Notes: generated by a model from the sequence alone, not told the origin. DNA of 64,000 nt from Bacillus sp. EB106-08-02-XG196 (GCF_013396335.1 NZ_JABWSY010000001.1:186001-250000); one strand, 5' to 3'; numbered from the stretch's first letter, positions 34,300 to 43,988 are shown. Made by a program: numbers and translations.

Positions 34300-35040
34300 T
34301 TATTTCAATACCTTAATCCCTTTAATCACCACATCTTTTTCTGGTTTATCCTTTGGGTCTACAGGCGTTTCAGCAATTTTATCAACTATGTCCATGCCCT
34401 CAACCACATGCCCAAATACGGTATGGCGATTGTCTAGCCAAGGTGTGCCTCCTAATTCTTCATAGGCCTCAATTACCTCATTCGCAAAGCCAGCCTTTTC
34501 CATTTCCGTTTTAATGGATGGATCCACTGATTTTTTCTGCACGATAAAGAATTGACTTCCATTCGTATTTGCTCCTGAATTAGCCATCGATAAGGCTCCA
34601 CGTAAATTAAAAAGATTGTTTGAGAATTCATCCTCAAATGGCTTTCCATAAATACTTTCCCCACCTGTTCCATCTCCATTCGGGTCACCACCCTGAATCA
34701 TGAAGTCGTTAATAACCCGGTGAAAAATCAGACCATCATAATACCCTTCTTCACTATGCTCCAAAAAATTTTCTACTGCTTTTGGAGCATATTCGGGGAA
34801 TAATTTAATTTTTATGTTTCCCATAGTCGTTTCTATTTCAACGAGTTTTTCATTTTCAGAAACCTCATTCGAAAGTTGAGGATAAACTGCGTTTGCCACT
34901 TGATCGCTCCCTTCCTTTTCCTCTGCATTCGGAGCAGTACTCTTCGGTGCCGCTTCCTCTTTCTCCTTGCTTGTCCCACACCCGGCCAAGACAAGAACTC
35001 CAATGATTAACAGTAATAAAAATTGCAAATTCTTTCTCAT
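34300..35040 (-). CDS. Cyclophilin-type peptidyl-prolyl isomerase, lipoprotein
   Basis: 246 residues. Signal peptide and lipobox LVLAGC at the N-terminus, then a Glu/Lys-rich linker. From residue 67 the cyclophilin domain: [20 protein letters not shown] (catalytic Arg in FHRV) and [10 protein letters not shown]. It acts outside the membrane on exported proteins, in contrast to cytosolic PpiB. ATG 35040 follows GGAGGG. Divergent from kapB. Confidence 0.93.
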   Translation of the reverse strand: MRKNLQFLLLLIIGVLVLAGCGTSKEKEEAAPKSTAPNAEEKEGSDQVANAVYPQLSNEVSENEKLVEIETTMGNIKIKLFPEYAPKAVENFLEHSEEGYYDGLIFHRVINDFMIQGGDPNGDGTGGESIYGKPFEDEFSNNLFNLRGALSMANSGANTNGSQFFIVQKKSVDPSIKTEMEKAGFANEVIEAYEELGGTPWLDNRHTVFGHVVEGMDIVDKIAETPVDPKDKPEKDVVIKGIKVLK

Positions 35041-35140
35041 TTATCATCCCTCCATTTAATTAATTTAACCGATAATTTTGTTTTTTGCACTTTGTTTTTT
35101 ATATAATAAAGTAAGGTAGTAGAGTGAGGAGGAAAACTAG

Positions 35141-35521
35141 ATGTCAGAATTGCAGATTGGCGAAGTTGTTACCGGCATTTATAAAACAGGAAAATATATT
35201 GGGGAAATAACCGAGGTTCGTCACCAGCATTATTTAGTCAGAGTTTTAGCGGTTTTAAAACATCCAATGCAAGGGGATTTACATAATCCAAAAGAAGCGG
35301 ATGTACTTATTTTCCATGAGAGGAAAGCTCTCTCCTATCGTGAGCAAGCCAATATCCCAAAACAAATGGTAAAGCCTTTCAAGGAAGAAGTGCCAGACTA
35401 TCTCGAATCATTAAGACAAGCAGTTGATAAAATGATAACGGAACTTACAGAAAATACAACCTCTTGGGCAGAAATGAGTTTAAAAAGTATTGCATCTTTA
35501 GAAAAAGATTATTTTAAATAA
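35141..35521 (+). CDS. kapB: Kinase-associated protein B
   Basis: 126 residues, close to B. subtilis KapB (128). Starts at ATG 35141 behind GAGGAGG. GEVVTGIYKTGKYIGEI and YLVRVLAVLKHPMQGDLHNP are family blocks. In B. subtilis KapB is needed for KinB to feed phosphate into the sporulation relay and is cotranscribed with kinB. Here it stands alone: the upstream gene is a divergent cyclophilin and no histidine kinase is in the window. kapD follows convergently. Confidence 0.9.
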   Translation: MSELQIGEVVTGIYKTGKYIGEITEVRHQHYLVRVLAVLKHPMQGDLHNPKEADVLIFHERKALSYREQANIPKQMVKPFKEEVPDYLESLRQAVDKMITELTENTTSWAEMSLKSIASLEKDYFK

Positions 35522-35528
35522 ATAATTT

Positions 35529-35560
35529 AAGGCCAAATCAGTTTGAATGATTTGGCCTTT
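35529..35560. terminator. Bidirectional terminator between kapB and kapD
   Basis: AAGGCCAAATCA pairs with TGATTTGGCCTT, then TTAT; serves both convergent genes. Confidence 0.88.
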
Positions 35561-36180
35561 TATGCGAATTCATTTAATAGTTTTGAAAAGTCAATGCGGT
35601 CACCAATCGTAGTTGGTTTGGGCTTTTCTAAATAGCGTTTATCCTTTTCAACAAGCCGGAATATATTGTAAGTAGTCAGCGCATCATCCAGTGCCCTGTG
35701 ATGTCTTCCAGTTCCTTCTTTACCATATTCCTGTACGGCCTTCCATAATCCTGTTTGATTTTGATCGCCAAAAAACCGCTTATATTCCATTGATAAATCC
35801 AATTCTGTGGCTTTAAAGGGAAATGCCACACCTGCTTCTAAACAATTATGCCGAAGAACCTTCATATCCATATTTCCCCAAGTGACGATGGTAGTTTCAT
35901 ATTGATTATTGAATTCACCTAACTTTCGGATGAGTTCATAAAATGAAATTCCCTGGTCAACCTGCTGCTGTGAAATATGTAAGAATGATTTACAGCGTTC
36001 CGTTAGGATTGGGAATTTAAGTGGTGTTACATAGGAGGAGAATTGCTCTGTAATTTGATCATCAACAACTGCCACGAGTCCAACCTCAATAATCTCTGCA
36101 AAAAAATTCTTCATACGAACATTTCGTTCCGGCATTGTAAATTCAAAATCAATAAAGATAGTTTGTCTCTTTTCCTTCAT
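35560..36180 (-). CDS. kapD: Sporulation inhibitor KapD, DEDDh 3'-5' exonuclease fold
   Basis: 206 residues. Exonuclease motifs: FIDFEFTMPERN (Exo I, D-E), a middle Asp in TWGNMDMKVLRHNC, and HRALDDALTTYNIF (Exo III, HxxxxD). KapD in B. subtilis inhibits the KinA route of sporulation and lies beside kapB, as here. ATG 36180 follows AAAGGTGG. The chemistry of KapD in vivo is not settled. Confidence 0.93.
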   Translation of the reverse strand: MKEKRQTIFIDFEFTMPERNVRMKNFFAEIIEVGLVAVVDDQITEQFSSYVTPLKFPILTERCKSFLHISQQQVDQGISFYELIRKLGEFNNQYETTIVTWGNMDMKVLRHNCLEAGVAFPFKATELDLSMEYKRFFGDQNQTGLWKAVQEYGKEGTGRHHRALDDALTTYNIFRLVEKDKRYLEKPKPTTIGDRIDFSKLLNEFA

Positions 36181-36321
36181 TCTTTCACCACCTTTTTGAC
36201 ACTTTTCTTACTACCATTATATAAAGAAACATGTACAAAGTATTGTACTAATTCTCTATATTTCTTATATTATATCACGAAATTGACATGAATTTTTTAA
36301 ATATTTTTTCAATTGTATTAA

Positions 36322-36350
36322 AAAAAAGATGGAATAATTCCCATCTTTAT
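36322..36350 (-). terminator. Terminator of yuxO
   Basis: AAAGATGG and CCATCTTT pair around a 7-9-base loop; the minus strand ends in eight T. Confidence 0.8.
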
Positions 36351-36355
36351 TTTCT

Positions 36356-36739
36356 TTACTTTTTTAATTGAATAATGGCGATTGTACATCTTGATACGCA
36401 AATAAGACGATCTTGTTCATCACTTATTTTGATATCCCAAACCATTGTGGACTTTCCTTTATGAAGGATCGTCCCAACAGCAGTTACAGTTCCCTCTGTG
36501 ATAGGCCGAACATGATTTGCATTAATTTCTAAGCCAGCAGCACCTTCTGTTTCTTTATCTACCAATTCAAATGCACCAATACTTGCGACTGTTTCTGCTA
36601 ATGCCACCGAAGCACCGCCGTGTAACAATCCAAATGGCTGGCGAGTCCTTTCATCAACAGGCATCGTTGCGATTACTTTTCCAGCTTCTAAATGTGTTAT
36701 TTCAATCCCTAACGTTTCAATCAAAGTGTTTTTAATCAT
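36356..36739 (-). CDS. yuxO: Hotdog-fold thioesterase YuxO
   Basis: 127 residues, the size of B. subtilis YuxO (126). PFGLLHGGASVALAETVASI is the PaaI-type hotdog motif with catalytic Glu. YuxO-like enzymes hydrolyse acyl-CoA thioesters and are candidates for the DHNA-CoA step of menaquinone synthesis. In B. subtilis it is in the comA unit; here no comP/comA is adjacent. ATG 36739 follows AAGGGGCAG. Confidence 0.88.
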   Translation of the reverse strand: MIKNTLIETLGIEITHLEAGKVIATMPVDERTRQPFGLLHGGASVALAETVASIGAFELVDKETEGAAGLEINANHVRPITEGTVTAVGTILHKGKSTMVWDIKISDEQDRLICVSRCTIAIIQLKK

Positions 36740-36810
36740 TGCATCTGCCCCTTTCGAAATCTATTCCTTATATTCTCTTTGTCTGTGGAATTTCCCTTTA
36801 ACAAAAAAGA

Positions 36811-36836
36811 AAAAACAGCCTCGAAAGCTGTTTTTT
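36811..36836. terminator. Hairpin terminator
   Basis: AAAAACAGC (36811-36819) and GCTGTTTTT (36827-36835) with a 7-base loop; works for the Tyr-rich gene on the minus strand. Confidence 0.85.
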
Positions 36837-36845
36837 GCAAACAAA

Positions 36846-37058
36846 CTAATAATAAAAAGGTGCTCCGTATCCAGGGTAACCATATGCCGGCGGGCCATAA
36901 ACAGGGTAACCATAAAACGGGCGGGGATACCCATAAAATGGCCGAGGATAGATTAAAGCACTTCCTAACAGTCCACCAACTAAACCACCCAAAAATGGCA
37001 GCCCAAAGCCAATAAATCTTTGGTTATGTTTAGGATACGGGCTTCGATAATAATACAT
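36846..37058 (-). CDS. Tyr/Pro/Gly-rich small protein, spore-coat-like composition
   Basis: 70 residues. ATG 37058 follows AGGAGG. A hydrophobic Gly-rich segment (GLPFLGGLVGGLLGSAL) leads into a Tyr/Pro repeat, PRPFYGYPRPFYGYPVYGPP, continuing AYGYPGYG. This composition resembles coat or surface proteins of spores, but there is no family match I can name. Own terminator. Confidence 0.75.
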   Translation of the reverse strand: MYYYRSPYPKHNQRFIGFGLPFLGGLVGGLLGSALIYPRPFYGYPRPFYGYPVYGPPAYGYPGYGAPFYY

Positions 37059-37136
37059 GCAGCCAAACCTCCTATTCGCTATACTTGCCTACACTACTTC
37101 ATATGCGAGTAAGGAAGAGATGGGTTGGGCCAATTA

Positions 37137-38645
37137 CTATTTTTCAATGGGTTCAAAGCGTTCAACAAATAATGCAAGCGTTCGAGTCATTACACCAGTT
37201 GCCCCAGCCGGACCAAGATCGTGTTCCCTAGAAGTCGTAGAAGTACCCGCAATATCTAGATGTACCCAAGGAGTACCTTCTGTAAATTCACCAATAAAGG
37301 CTCCTGCTACAATCGCATGTCCCTCACTGCCAGGAGAGTTGTTTAAATCTGCAACCTTACTATTTCTAACTCGCTCTTTGTCTTTCTCGAACAACGGTAA
37401 CTGCCACATTGGCTCACCAGCTTCCATTGACGCTTCTAAGACTTGTTCATATAATGTTTCGTGATTCGTCATAGCACCTGTTGTGTGAAGTCCAAGCGCA
37501 GTGATAACCCCGCCTGTTAAGGTTGCAACATCAATTAAATATTCTGCACCATGGTGTTTTGCATAGGTTACAGCGTCTGCTAAAACAAGTCTGCCTTCTG
37601 CATCTGTATTTAACACTTCAATTGTCTTCCCGCTCATAGAGGTGATTACATCGTCAGGTTTAAAGGCATTACCGGAAATCATATTATCCGTTGAAGGAAT
37701 TACTGCGACAACATTTTGTTCTGGTTTTAATTCCCCGATGATTTCCATTGCACCAAGAACAGCCGCAGCTCCTCCCATGTCTGTCTTCATCCCTACAATG
37801 CCCGCTTTTGTTTTGATTGAATAGCCGCCCGTGTCAAAGGTGATTCCTTTACCAACCAATCCTATAACATCCTGCCATTGTTCTTTCCCTTGATACTTTA
37901 AAACAATCATCTTAGGTGGTTCTGTGGAACCTTGGTTAACAGCTAGAAAAGCTCCCATTCCCAGCTTTTCAATCTCTTCCTTATCAAGAATTTCAATTTC
38001 AAAATCATATTTGGCAGCAAGCTCTTGTGCATATTCCGCCATGTCCTTTGCTGTCAGCAAGTTACCTGGAATATTTACTAGTGTGCGAGCTGAGTTGGTA
38101 CCATTTCCAAAAGCAAGCCCCACTGTTAGCGAAGCCTTAATATCCTCTAAATCATTATTTTCACTGTAAACCGTTATTTTTTCTATCCTTTTTTCTGGTT
38201 CATTTGATTTTTGCTTGTAGCCGCGGAATTGATAGCTGGCTAATGCATATGCTTCGCTTACAGCATGTGCTGCCTCTAGTCTATCTAATGAATCTGCTGT
38301 AAAAGAATCCACAAGGACAGCACATTCTTGAAGCTTGCTTGCTTTTAGAGCCTTATATGCTCTCCCTAAAGCCTCACTCAGCCTCTCGAAGTTAAATTCC
38401 TTTTCCTTTCCAAGACCCACAAACCAAATTCTTTTTGCACCGATTTTACCAAAACTATGTACTTTGCTAATATTTTTAAACTTGGCAGAAATATCCCCAG
38501 CTCTCACAAGTTCCGTTAATTGCCCTTTGAATTTCTCATCCAGGTTTTCAAGGATACCGCTGAACTTCTCTTGCTTGTCAAAAAGTCCAATAACTAAGCC
38601 CTCATGTGCTGCTGAGAAATCTATTTCATTTTTAACCTCAAACAT
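37137..38645 (-). CDS. pepA: Leucyl aminopeptidase (M17)
   Basis: 502 residues; B. subtilis yuiE homologue. The M17 signature [17 protein letters not shown] near residue 352, and metal ligands in [17 protein letters not shown] and [12 protein letters not shown]. Cleaves N-terminal Leu and other residues with two metal ions. ATG 38645 follows GGAGGTGG. Precedes yuiC on the opposite end as in the B. subtilis yui region. Confidence 0.95.
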   Translation of the reverse strand: MFEVKNEIDFSAAHEGLVIGLFDKQEKFSGILENLDEKFKGQLTELVRAGDISAKFKNISKVHSFGKIGAKRIWFVGLGKEKEFNFERLSEALGRAYKALKASKLQECAVLVDSFTADSLDRLEAAHAVSEAYALASYQFRGYKQKSNEPEKRIEKITVYSENNDLEDIKASLTVGLAFGNGTNSARTLVNIPGNLLTAKDMAEYAQELAAKYDFEIEILDKEEIEKLGMGAFLAVNQGSTEPPKMIVLKYQGKEQWQDVIGLVGKGITFDTGGYSIKTKAGIVGMKTDMGGAAAVLGAMEIIGELKPEQNVVAVIPSTDNMISGNAFKPDDVITSMSGKTIEVLNTDAEGRLVLADAVTYAKHHGAEYLIDVATLTGGVITALGLHTTGAMTNHETLYEQVLEASMEAGEPMWQLPLFEKDKERVRNSKVADLNNSPGSEGHAIVAGAFIGEFTEGTPWVHLDIAGTSTTSREHDLGPAGATGVMTRTLALFVERFEPIEK

Positions 38646-38734
38646 GTTTCCACCTCCAAATAAAATACCTTTTTATTATATCGGAAATATGAATATATTT
38701 CGACTTTCTAAATATATTCATTCCATTACAACAA

Positions 38735-38759
38735 TAAAAATAGCAGGCTCGATGCCTGC
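38735..38759 (-). terminator. Terminator of yuiC
   Basis: GCAGGC (38743-38748) and GCCTGC (38754-38759) with loop TCGAT; minus strand continues TATTTTTATTG. Confidence 0.8.
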
Positions 38760-38760
38760 A

Positions 38761-39375
38761 TTATTTTCTCTCTGAACCAATATATTGCTGACGGAATACC
38801 TGCATGGATTTGTCTTCATTTAATGCTTGTAATTGGGACTCTGTAAGTTTTCCATTACCCTGTTCAATGATATAAACATCGATTTCCTTTTTACCCCACT
38901 TGTTATAAACATCATCAACTGTTTCATAATAAAGATCGACTTTATTTCCTTTAATAGCCCCGCCTTTATCTGCTACCACCCCTAACCCATACCCAGGAAT
39001 GAACAGAATCGTTCCAATCGGAAAAACCGATAAGTCTGCAGCTACAGTCGAATATAAATCTCGTTTTACTTTTACACCTGAATAGGTAATTCCATACTCA
39101 GGATGGTTTTCATTTTTACCTGTGGATTCAAAGCCTGCTGTATATCCTGTTGCAATTACTGTTTTTTTCGGATACTTTGACCAGTCAAAGGCATCCTCTA
39201 ATGGCGGCGTCACAGCGTCTGTTTCGCTAGCAGCTGCGTGTGCCTCGAGTTGGACTATTTGTTTAAAAAAGAATTTGAGATCTATACCTGTAATAGATTG
39301 AACAGTCACTAGAATGGCGAGCAGAAAAAGAACAGTCATTGCAAAACGCTTTGTCCAATTTTTGATATTATTCAT
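38761..39375 (-). CDS. yuiC: 3D-domain protein YuiC (murein-active fold)
   Basis: 204 residues. N-terminal membrane anchor or signal ([20 protein letters not shown]). The 3D domain has its three Asp: [35 protein letters not shown]. This is the stationary-phase survival (Sps) mini-MltA fold; B. subtilis YuiC is a lytic transglycosylase of peptidoglycan. ATG 39375 follows GGAGGAGTG. Confidence 0.92.
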   Translation of the reverse strand: MNNIKNWTKRFAMTVLFLLAILVTVQSITGIDLKFFFKQIVQLEAHAAASETDAVTPPLEDAFDWSKYPKKTVIATGYTAGFESTGKNENHPEYGITYSGVKVKRDLYSTVAADLSVFPIGTILFIPGYGLGVVADKGGAIKGNKVDLYYETVDDVYNKWGKKEIDVYIIEQGNGKLTESQLQALNEDKSMQVFRQQYIGSERK

Positions 39376-39459
39376 TAATAGTTTTCACTCCTCCCAAAAT
39401 ATTCATTTCCCAACATGCTCGGAATTATTCAAAAAGGAGTAAAAACCATTTTGTATCCA

Positions 39460-39494
39460 CAAAAAAAGACCTTTTCACAAAGGAAAAAGTCTTA
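39460..39494 (-). terminator. Terminator of yuiB
   Basis: AAGAC...TTTTC pairs with GAAAA...GTCTT; minus strand ends TTTTTTTG. Confidence 0.75.
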
Positions 39495-39815
39495 AAACAT
39501 TTGATAGCCATTTTTTCGCAACAGTTTAATGGTAACTCCGGCTGCAATTGCGCCAGCTAGCCCACTCAGCAATATGAGGATATCAGCGGTTGCTAATGAA
39601 CCCAGCTTTTGACCAAGTTCCTGAAAAGCCACTTTACTATTTGTAATGTATTCAATGAATTTAACTTTATCAACAATAAAAATAGCAATAATCGGATATA
39701 TGAATGCCATGATCCAAGACATTCTTAAAAGCATATTTAGTATAAAACCAATTCCAAAAAATAACACAAAGAATAATAATATCGAAATAATTAATACAAC
39801 AATGCTCATCTGCAT
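39492..39815 (-). CDS. yuiB: YuiB-like membrane protein
   Basis: 107 residues from ATG 39815 (AAAGGGGG upstream); the longer frame is rejected. Three membrane segments (IVVLIISILLFFVLFFGIGF, SWIMAFIYPIIAIFIV, DILILLSGLAGAIAAG). Size and position between yuiC and yuiA match B. subtilis YuiB (105). Function unknown. Confidence 0.88.
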   Translation of the reverse strand: MQMSIVVLIISILLFFVLFFGIGFILNMLLRMSWIMAFIYPIIAIFIVDKVKFIEYITNSKVAFQELGQKLGSLATADILILLSGLAGAIAAGVTIKLLRKNGYQMF

Positions 39816-39909
39816 GGATTTACCCCCTTTACACATCATTAATAAGTTTACTTAATGTCCATTGGGGAGTCAATCCTAACACACTATATATCTATACATG
39901 GGAAATACT

Positions 39910-39946
39910 TCAAAAAAATAGCTTCCCGAAGTATCTCGTGGAAGCT
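39910..39946 (-). terminator. Terminator of yuiA
   Basis: AGCTTCC and GGAAGCT pair around 12-14 bases; minus strand ends ATTTTTTTG. Confidence 0.8.
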
Positions 39947-39972
39947 GCTCTAATTAACCGTATAAGCTAGAA

Positions 39973-40104
39973 TTAATACTTTTCCTGTTTTTTTCCAGAG
40001 CCCTCGCAGCAGGTGCATGTTTCAGAACCCCCAAGCAGTAATTGAAAATATCCTGTTCCTGAACAGTAATCACAATTTTTAGTATCTAAGCTAGTTGTTT
40101 TCAT
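39973..40104 (-). CDS. yuiA: YuiA-like zinc-ribbon mini-protein, 43 aa
   Basis: 43 residues, too short for routine calling. ATG 40104 follows AAGGAGCTG. Two DnaJ-type CxxCxGxG knuckles, CDYCSGTG and CTCCEGSG, flank YFQLLLGGSET, so it should bind one zinc ion. It matches B. subtilis YuiA (47 aa) in size and place next to yuiB. Function unknown. Confidence 0.88.
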   Translation of the reverse strand: MKTTSLDTKNCDYCSGTGYFQLLLGGSETCTCCEGSGKKQEKY

Positions 40105-40260
40105 TCAAATCAGCTCCTTGAAATATTATTTAAATTTTCTGATAATATATCAAGAATTTGACCAAATGGAAAGGACGAAATTCAACCAAAAATGGGTAAG
40201 AAAACGGATACATCACAAGTTTTCTTTTATTTACTAAATGTTACTTAAATTTTCTAAAAA

Positions 40261-40752
40261 TTAAAAAAATAATTTGTAGGCACTGTATTTAAAGTGGTCC
40301 CCTGGGTTTAGTCCATCATATCCAGGCTTGGTAACCGATTCACTGTGATTGATCAGGAAGTGCAGCATAATCGATGCATCTTCTTCTTGGAGGAGTTCTT
40401 GAGGTGCGATAAACCTTGCTTCAAATAACTCATTTTCTTGATGTTTAATACTCCCTTCGTTGAGTGGTTCAAGTAAAAAAACAAGCATATTATCACTAAT
40501 TTCTTCAGAAATGACACCTGTTCTTAGCCCTATCAATCCCTTAACAACGCAATCTAAACCGGTTTCTTCCTTAACTTCTCTAACAACCGCTTCATCGGCC
40601 GTCTCTCCTTCGTCCACAAAACCTGCAGGCAGTGACCACTTTCCTTTTAGACCGCCGTACCGCTTTTTAACAACCAGCCAATGACCCTCAGATGATTTGA
40701 CTATCCCTCCAACCGCTAACCAGACCTTGCCTCGCTTCTCTTTATTACTCAT
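40261..40752 (-). CDS. NUDIX hydrolase
   Basis: 163 residues from ATG 40752 (GGAAGGAG upstream); the longer frame to 40905 runs through the repeat and is rejected. Perfect Nudix box: [20 protein letters not shown], then TGL, binding Mg2+. Substrate, a nucleoside diphosphate derivative, is not predictable. No obvious link to the neighbours yuiA and yumB. Confidence 0.93.
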   Translation of the reverse strand: MSNKEKRGKVWLAVGGIVKSSEGHWLVVKKRYGGLKGKWSLPAGFVDEGETADEAVVREVKEETGLDCVVKGLIGLRTGVISEEISDNMLVFLLEPLNEGSIKHQENELFEARFIAPQELLQEEDASIMLHFLINHSESVTKPGYDGLNPGDHFKYSAYKLFF

Positions 40753-40792
40753 AAGATCTCCTTCCCGCCAAAACGATTTATTTCTATAATAA

Positions 40793-40827
40793 CAAAAAAA
40801 GGACAGATATCTCTGCCCTTTTTTTGA
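40793..40827. terminator. Terminator downstream of yumB and repeat copy B
   Basis: AAAAAGGACAGA pairs with TCTGCCCTTTTT with one mismatch around a 4-base loop; T-runs on both strands. Confidence 0.85.
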
Positions 40828-40842
40828 GGAATAATTATACTG

Positions 40843-40961
40843 TCTAGCTTCAGCGCCTAGGGGCTCGGGGTCATAAGCCAATCCGTCAGAAAGGTTAAAG
40901 AACAACCTTCCCGCCGGCTCGTCTTATGCCTGTCGCCCCTGGACAAGGCGCTTCCGCTTTT
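40843..40961 (-). repeat. 119-bp hairpin repeat copy B, 3' of yumB
   Basis: Begins 3 bases after the yumB stop codon (minus strand: AAAAGCGGAAGCGCCTTG). It differs from the reversed copy at 54805-54923 at about seven of 119 positions. Arms GCGCC/GGCGC, AGGGGC/GCCCCT, CATAAG/CTTATG and AAGGTT/AACCTT pair into one long imperfect hairpin. Confidence 0.9.
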
Positions 40962-40964
40962 CAA

Positions 40965-42182
40965 TTAAAAAACGTTAAATTTACCTTTTTTCAATACGAG
41001 TCCAGCGCCGCCAATCATGAATAATGAACGATTGTCGACTACTTTTTTCATTAAGGATGCTTTGCCGCCCATTACCTTTTTACCAAATACAACACCAATG
41101 GCATCGTCATGACCAAGTGAACATACAGTTCCTTTATTATCGAACGTAAAGGTTTCAAGGTCGGTCTTGTTGCGAATTAATGCAGCCAAGTTACGAGCAG
41201 CGACTTCGCCCTGCTGCATGGCAATTTGTGCGGTAGGAGGATATGGACGGTTGATTTCTTCGTTGATAACAAGTGAACTGTCGCCAATGATAAACACATC
41301 ATCAAATCCAGGTACGCGAAGGTCAGGCTGTACTTTTACACGGCCTCTCATTGCTTCAAATCCTGATTTTTCAATAATGGAATTTCCACGGACACCCGCA
41401 GCCCAAACGACCGTTTCCGCTTTAATTTCACGAGGTTCTTCTTCACCTTTTGCTACAATAATTCCATCAGGTGTACATTCTTTAATCGCTGTTCCAATTA
41501 AGAATTCTACCCCTTTACGCTCCAATGTTGATACAGCGTAGTTAACAAGCTCTGGGTCGAAGCCTGGAAGAACAGTTGGTGCTGCCTCTACACAAAGAAT
41601 TTTTACTTTGTGTGAATCCACATCGTATTCGTGACACAGCTCAGGTACTCGATTGGTTAATTCACCTAAGAATTCAATACCAGTAAAGCCTGCACCGCCT
41701 ACAACTATAACCAAACGATTGTCATTCTTTTCTTCTTCCATATTATAAGTGGCAAATTGATACTCAATATGCTCACGCAATTGGCGAGAAGAATTAACAT
41801 TTGTAATCCCAAAAGCATACTCCTTTAACCCTTTGATACCAAAGGTTTCCGGTTCGCCCCCAAGAGCTATAACGAGATAATCATACTGTACTTCGCCCTT
41901 TTCTAAGATTACCTTTTTCTCCTCTTTATTGATTTCAATAACCGTATCCTGGACAAAATCAACTTTACTTCTATCAATAACATCACGTATGTCATAACGT
42001 ACACGGTCATGATGAAGGGTGCCTGCAGAAGCCTCATGCAGCCATGTAGTTTCATAATGGTAATCATTCTTATTAATTAAAACAATATCTGCTTCATTCA
42101 CTCCAACAAGCTTTTGCAACCTTACAGTTGTCATAAGCCCGCCATAGCCCGCACCAACAATAACAATTTTTGGCTTTCTCAA
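40965..42182 (-). CDS. yumB: NADH dehydrogenase-like FAD protein YumB (NDH-2 family)
   Basis: 405 residues from TTG 42182, giving the usual start [18 protein letters not shown] codons three and five residues upstream are alternatives. FAD motif GAGYGG at the start, NADH motif [17 protein letters not shown] near residue 165 and the second FAD motif [10 protein letters not shown]. Type II NADH dehydrogenases pass electrons to menaquinone without pumping protons. B. subtilis YumB has 406 residues. Divergent from yumC across a repeat-rich promoter region. Confidence 0.93.
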   Translation of the reverse strand: MRKPKIVIVGAGYGGLMTTVRLQKLVGVNEADIVLINKNDYHYETTWLHEASAGTLHHDRVRYDIRDVIDRSKVDFVQDTVIEINKEEKKVILEKGEVQYDYLVIALGGEPETFGIKGLKEYAFGITNVNSSRQLREHIEYQFATYNMEEEKNDNRLVIVVGGAGFTGIEFLGELTNRVPELCHEYDVDSHKVKILCVEAAPTVLPGFDPELVNYAVSTLERKGVEFLIGTAIKECTPDGIIVAKGEEEPREIKAETVVWAAGVRGNSIIEKSGFEAMRGRVKVQPDLRVPGFDDVFIIGDSSLVINEEINRPYPPTAQIAMQQGEVAARNLAALIRNKTDLETFTFDNKGTVCSLGHDDAIGVVFGKKVMGGKASLMKKVVDNRSLFMIGGAGLVLKKGKFNVF

Positions 42183-42275
42183 AGTGATCACTTCCACCTT
42201 TTTTATTTTGAGTAAAATACTTGTTCTTATCTTCCTCAGCTTTGATGATTTTTATTTTGATTAGAGGAAAAAACT

Positions 42276-42293
42276 ATGTGATATAATTCACGT
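42276..42293. promoter_or_regulatory. Candidate Rex/Fnr-type operator
   Basis: ATGTGATATAATTCACGT: TGTGA and TCAC separated by TATAAT, close to Fnr (TGTGA-N6-TCACA) and Rex (TTGTGAAATATTTCACAA) consensus. It lies about 95 bases upstream of the yumB start. Rex controls the other NADH dehydrogenase gene (ndh) in B. subtilis, so redox control is plausible. Confidence 0.4.
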
Positions 42294-42297
42294 ACAG

Positions 42298-42383
42298 TGA
42301 CACAAAAGTTTTACTTTGTTGACACAAAAGTTTTACTTTGTTGACACAAAAGATTTACTTTTTTGTCACAAAAATTTAACATC
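42298..42383. repeat. Four direct 22-bp repeats in the yumB-yumC promoter region
   Basis: TGACACAAAAGTTTTACTTT starts at 42298 and 42320 (identical), 42342 (near identical) and 42364 (TGTCACAAAAATTT, degenerate). The 22-bp period is two helical turns, so all copies face the same side of the DNA. Three include TTGACA or TGACAC. Confidence 0.85.
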
Positions 42384-42568
42384 TATCCTCCATACATATT
42401 ATGCTAAACTCTTCACAATTTCAAGTAGTTTAATTGATTATTTTTTATAAAATGGGTTGATTTTACCCTATACTAACTGTCTGAATATTTCCTGAAAGTT
42501 GTGAGGATTTTATGTTTTTGTTATATTATAAGGAATAGAGTCTGTTATTACATAAGTTGGGGGGATAC

Positions 42569-43579
42569 ATGGTGCAAGAGAATCAAAAGGTTTATGACAT
42601 AACCATTATTGGGGGCGGCCCTACCGGTCTATTTACAGCTTTTTATGGCGGCATGAGACAAGCTTCAGTAAAAATTATTGAAAGCTTACCACAATTAGGC
42701 GGTCAATTATCGGCACTATACCCGGAAAAATACATTTACGATGTTGCAGGATTTCCAAAAGTCCGTGCACAAGAATTAATTAATAATTTAAAAGCACAAA
42801 TGGCAAAGTTTGAGCCAGCCGTAGCGTTAGAACAATCAGTCGAGAAATTGGAAAAACAAGAGGATGGTACTTTCAAATTAACAACCAATTCGGAAGTTCA
42901 TTATTCAAAGACAGTTATTATTACAGCAGGTAATGGAGCTTTCCAGCCACGGCGTTTAGAACTTGAAAGCGCTACACAATACGAGCGTAAAAATCTTCAT
43001 TACTTTATTGATGACCTTAATAAGTTTGCAGGTCAAAAGGTTGTTGTTTTTGGCGGCGGCGATTCAGCTGTGGACTGGGCATTAATGTTAGAGCCTATTG
43101 CCAAAGAAGTAACGCTAGTCCACCGCAGAGATAAATTCAGAGCCCATGAGCATAGTGTTGAAAACTTGCATAACTCCAAAGTCATCGTTAAAACGCCTTT
43201 TGTGCCTGCAGAATTAATTGGCGATGACGACGGCATTAAACAAGTTGTCCTAACAGGGGTTAATGGAGAAGGCAGAGAAGGCAGAGAAGCCATTGATGTT
43301 GATGCCGTCATTTGTAACTATGGTTTCGTTTCCTCTCTAGGTCCTATCAAAGAATGGGGCTTACAAATCGAGAAGAATTCTATCGTCGTTAATTCTAAAA
43401 TGGAAACAGCTATTCCAGGAATTTATGCTGCTGGAGATATTTGCACATACGAAGGTAAAGTGAAATTAATTGCCTGCGGATTTGGTGAAGCACCAACGGC
43501 CGTTAACAATGCGAAAGCATTTATCGATCCAAAAGCAAAAATCCAGCCACTTCACAGCTCGTCAATGTTTGGAAAGTAA
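42569..43579 (+). CDS. yumC: Ferredoxin/flavodoxin-NADP+ reductase, YumC type
   Basis: 336 residues from ATG 42569 (GGGGGGAT upstream), against 332 in B. subtilis YumC. Thioredoxin-reductase-like fold with FAD motif [16 protein letters not shown] and NADPH motif [25 protein letters not shown]; no CxxC, as expected for this FNR class. C-terminal [15 protein letters not shown] stacks on FAD. It supplies or takes electrons from ferredoxin or flavodoxin and is essential in B. subtilis. Own terminator follows. Confidence 0.95.
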   Translation: MVQENQKVYDITIIGGGPTGLFTAFYGGMRQASVKIIESLPQLGGQLSALYPEKYIYDVAGFPKVRAQELINNLKAQMAKFEPAVALEQSVEKLEKQEDGTFKLTTNSEVHYSKTVIITAGNGAFQPRRLELESATQYERKNLHYFIDDLNKFAGQKVVVFGGGDSAVDWALMLEPIAKEVTLVHRRDKFRAHEHSVENLHNSKVIVKTPFVPAELIGDDDGIKQVVLTGVNGEGREGREAIDVDAVICNYGFVSSLGPIKEWGLQIEKNSIVVNSKMETAIPGIYAAGDICTYEGKVKLIACGFGEAPTAVNNAKAFIDPKAKIQPLHSSSMFGK

Positions 43580-43584
43580 TGAAT

Positions 43585-43612
43585 AAAGGCGCCCTTATCA
43601 GCGCCTTTTCCT
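43585..43612 (+). terminator. Terminator of yumC
   Basis: AAAGGCGC (43585-43592) pairs with GCGCCTTT (43601-43608), then TCCTTTG. Confidence 0.85.
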
Positions 43613-43622
43613 TTGTTAACTA

Positions 43623-43988
43623 TTAACATTCTTCCGGTGTACCTGTTGCTGTTGCTGTTCTGAATGATGAGCCACAGCCACATGATGCAATGGCGTTTGG
43701 ATTTTCAATGGTAAATCCGCCGCCCATCATCGATTGCTTATAATCAATTTTTGTCCCATTTAAAATAGGGGCATCTTCTTTAGCCACAAGAATTTGAATT
43801 CCATGCTGCGCAAAATGGAGATCCTCTTCCTTCACTTCATGATCAAAACCCATACCATATGACAAACCACTGCAGCCTCCACCCTTTACACTAACTCGTA
43901 ATAGGGCACCTTCTTCTTCATTGTGTTTCATCATTTCTCTTATTTGAAGTGCCGCGGCTTCCGTTATAATAACTGCATCGTTACTCAT
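43623..43988 (-). CDS. yutM: A-type Fe-S carrier (HesB/IscA/ErpA family)
   Basis: 121 residues, B. subtilis YutM (120) homologue. Three cluster Cys: GGGCSGLSYGM near residue 38 and CGCGSSF near residue 105 (CxC). A-type carriers pass Fe-S clusters from the SUF scaffold to target enzymes. ATG 43988 follows GGAGGAAG. The suf operon and lipA, a likely client, are in the same window. Confidence 0.95.
   Translation of the reverse strand: MSNDAVIITEAAALQIREMMKHNEEEGALLRVSVKGGGCSGLSYGMGFDHEVKEEDLHFAQHGIQILVAKEDAPILNGTKIDYKQSMMGGGFTIENPNAIASCGCGSSFRTATATGTPEEC

Larger units (their letters stand above)
42183..42568. other. yumB-yumC divergent regulatory region
   Basis: 386 bases with no gene. Contains a TGTGA-N6-TCAC palindrome and four 22-bp phased repeats (separate entries). 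42390-42560 is AT-rich; TATTAT/TATGCT boxes are present but not distinctive. Confidence 0.6.

Noticed and set aside
40753..40905. N-terminal extension of the Nudix protein
   Set aside because: Translates the terminator and hairpin repeat; the ATG at 40752 has a proper ribosome site.
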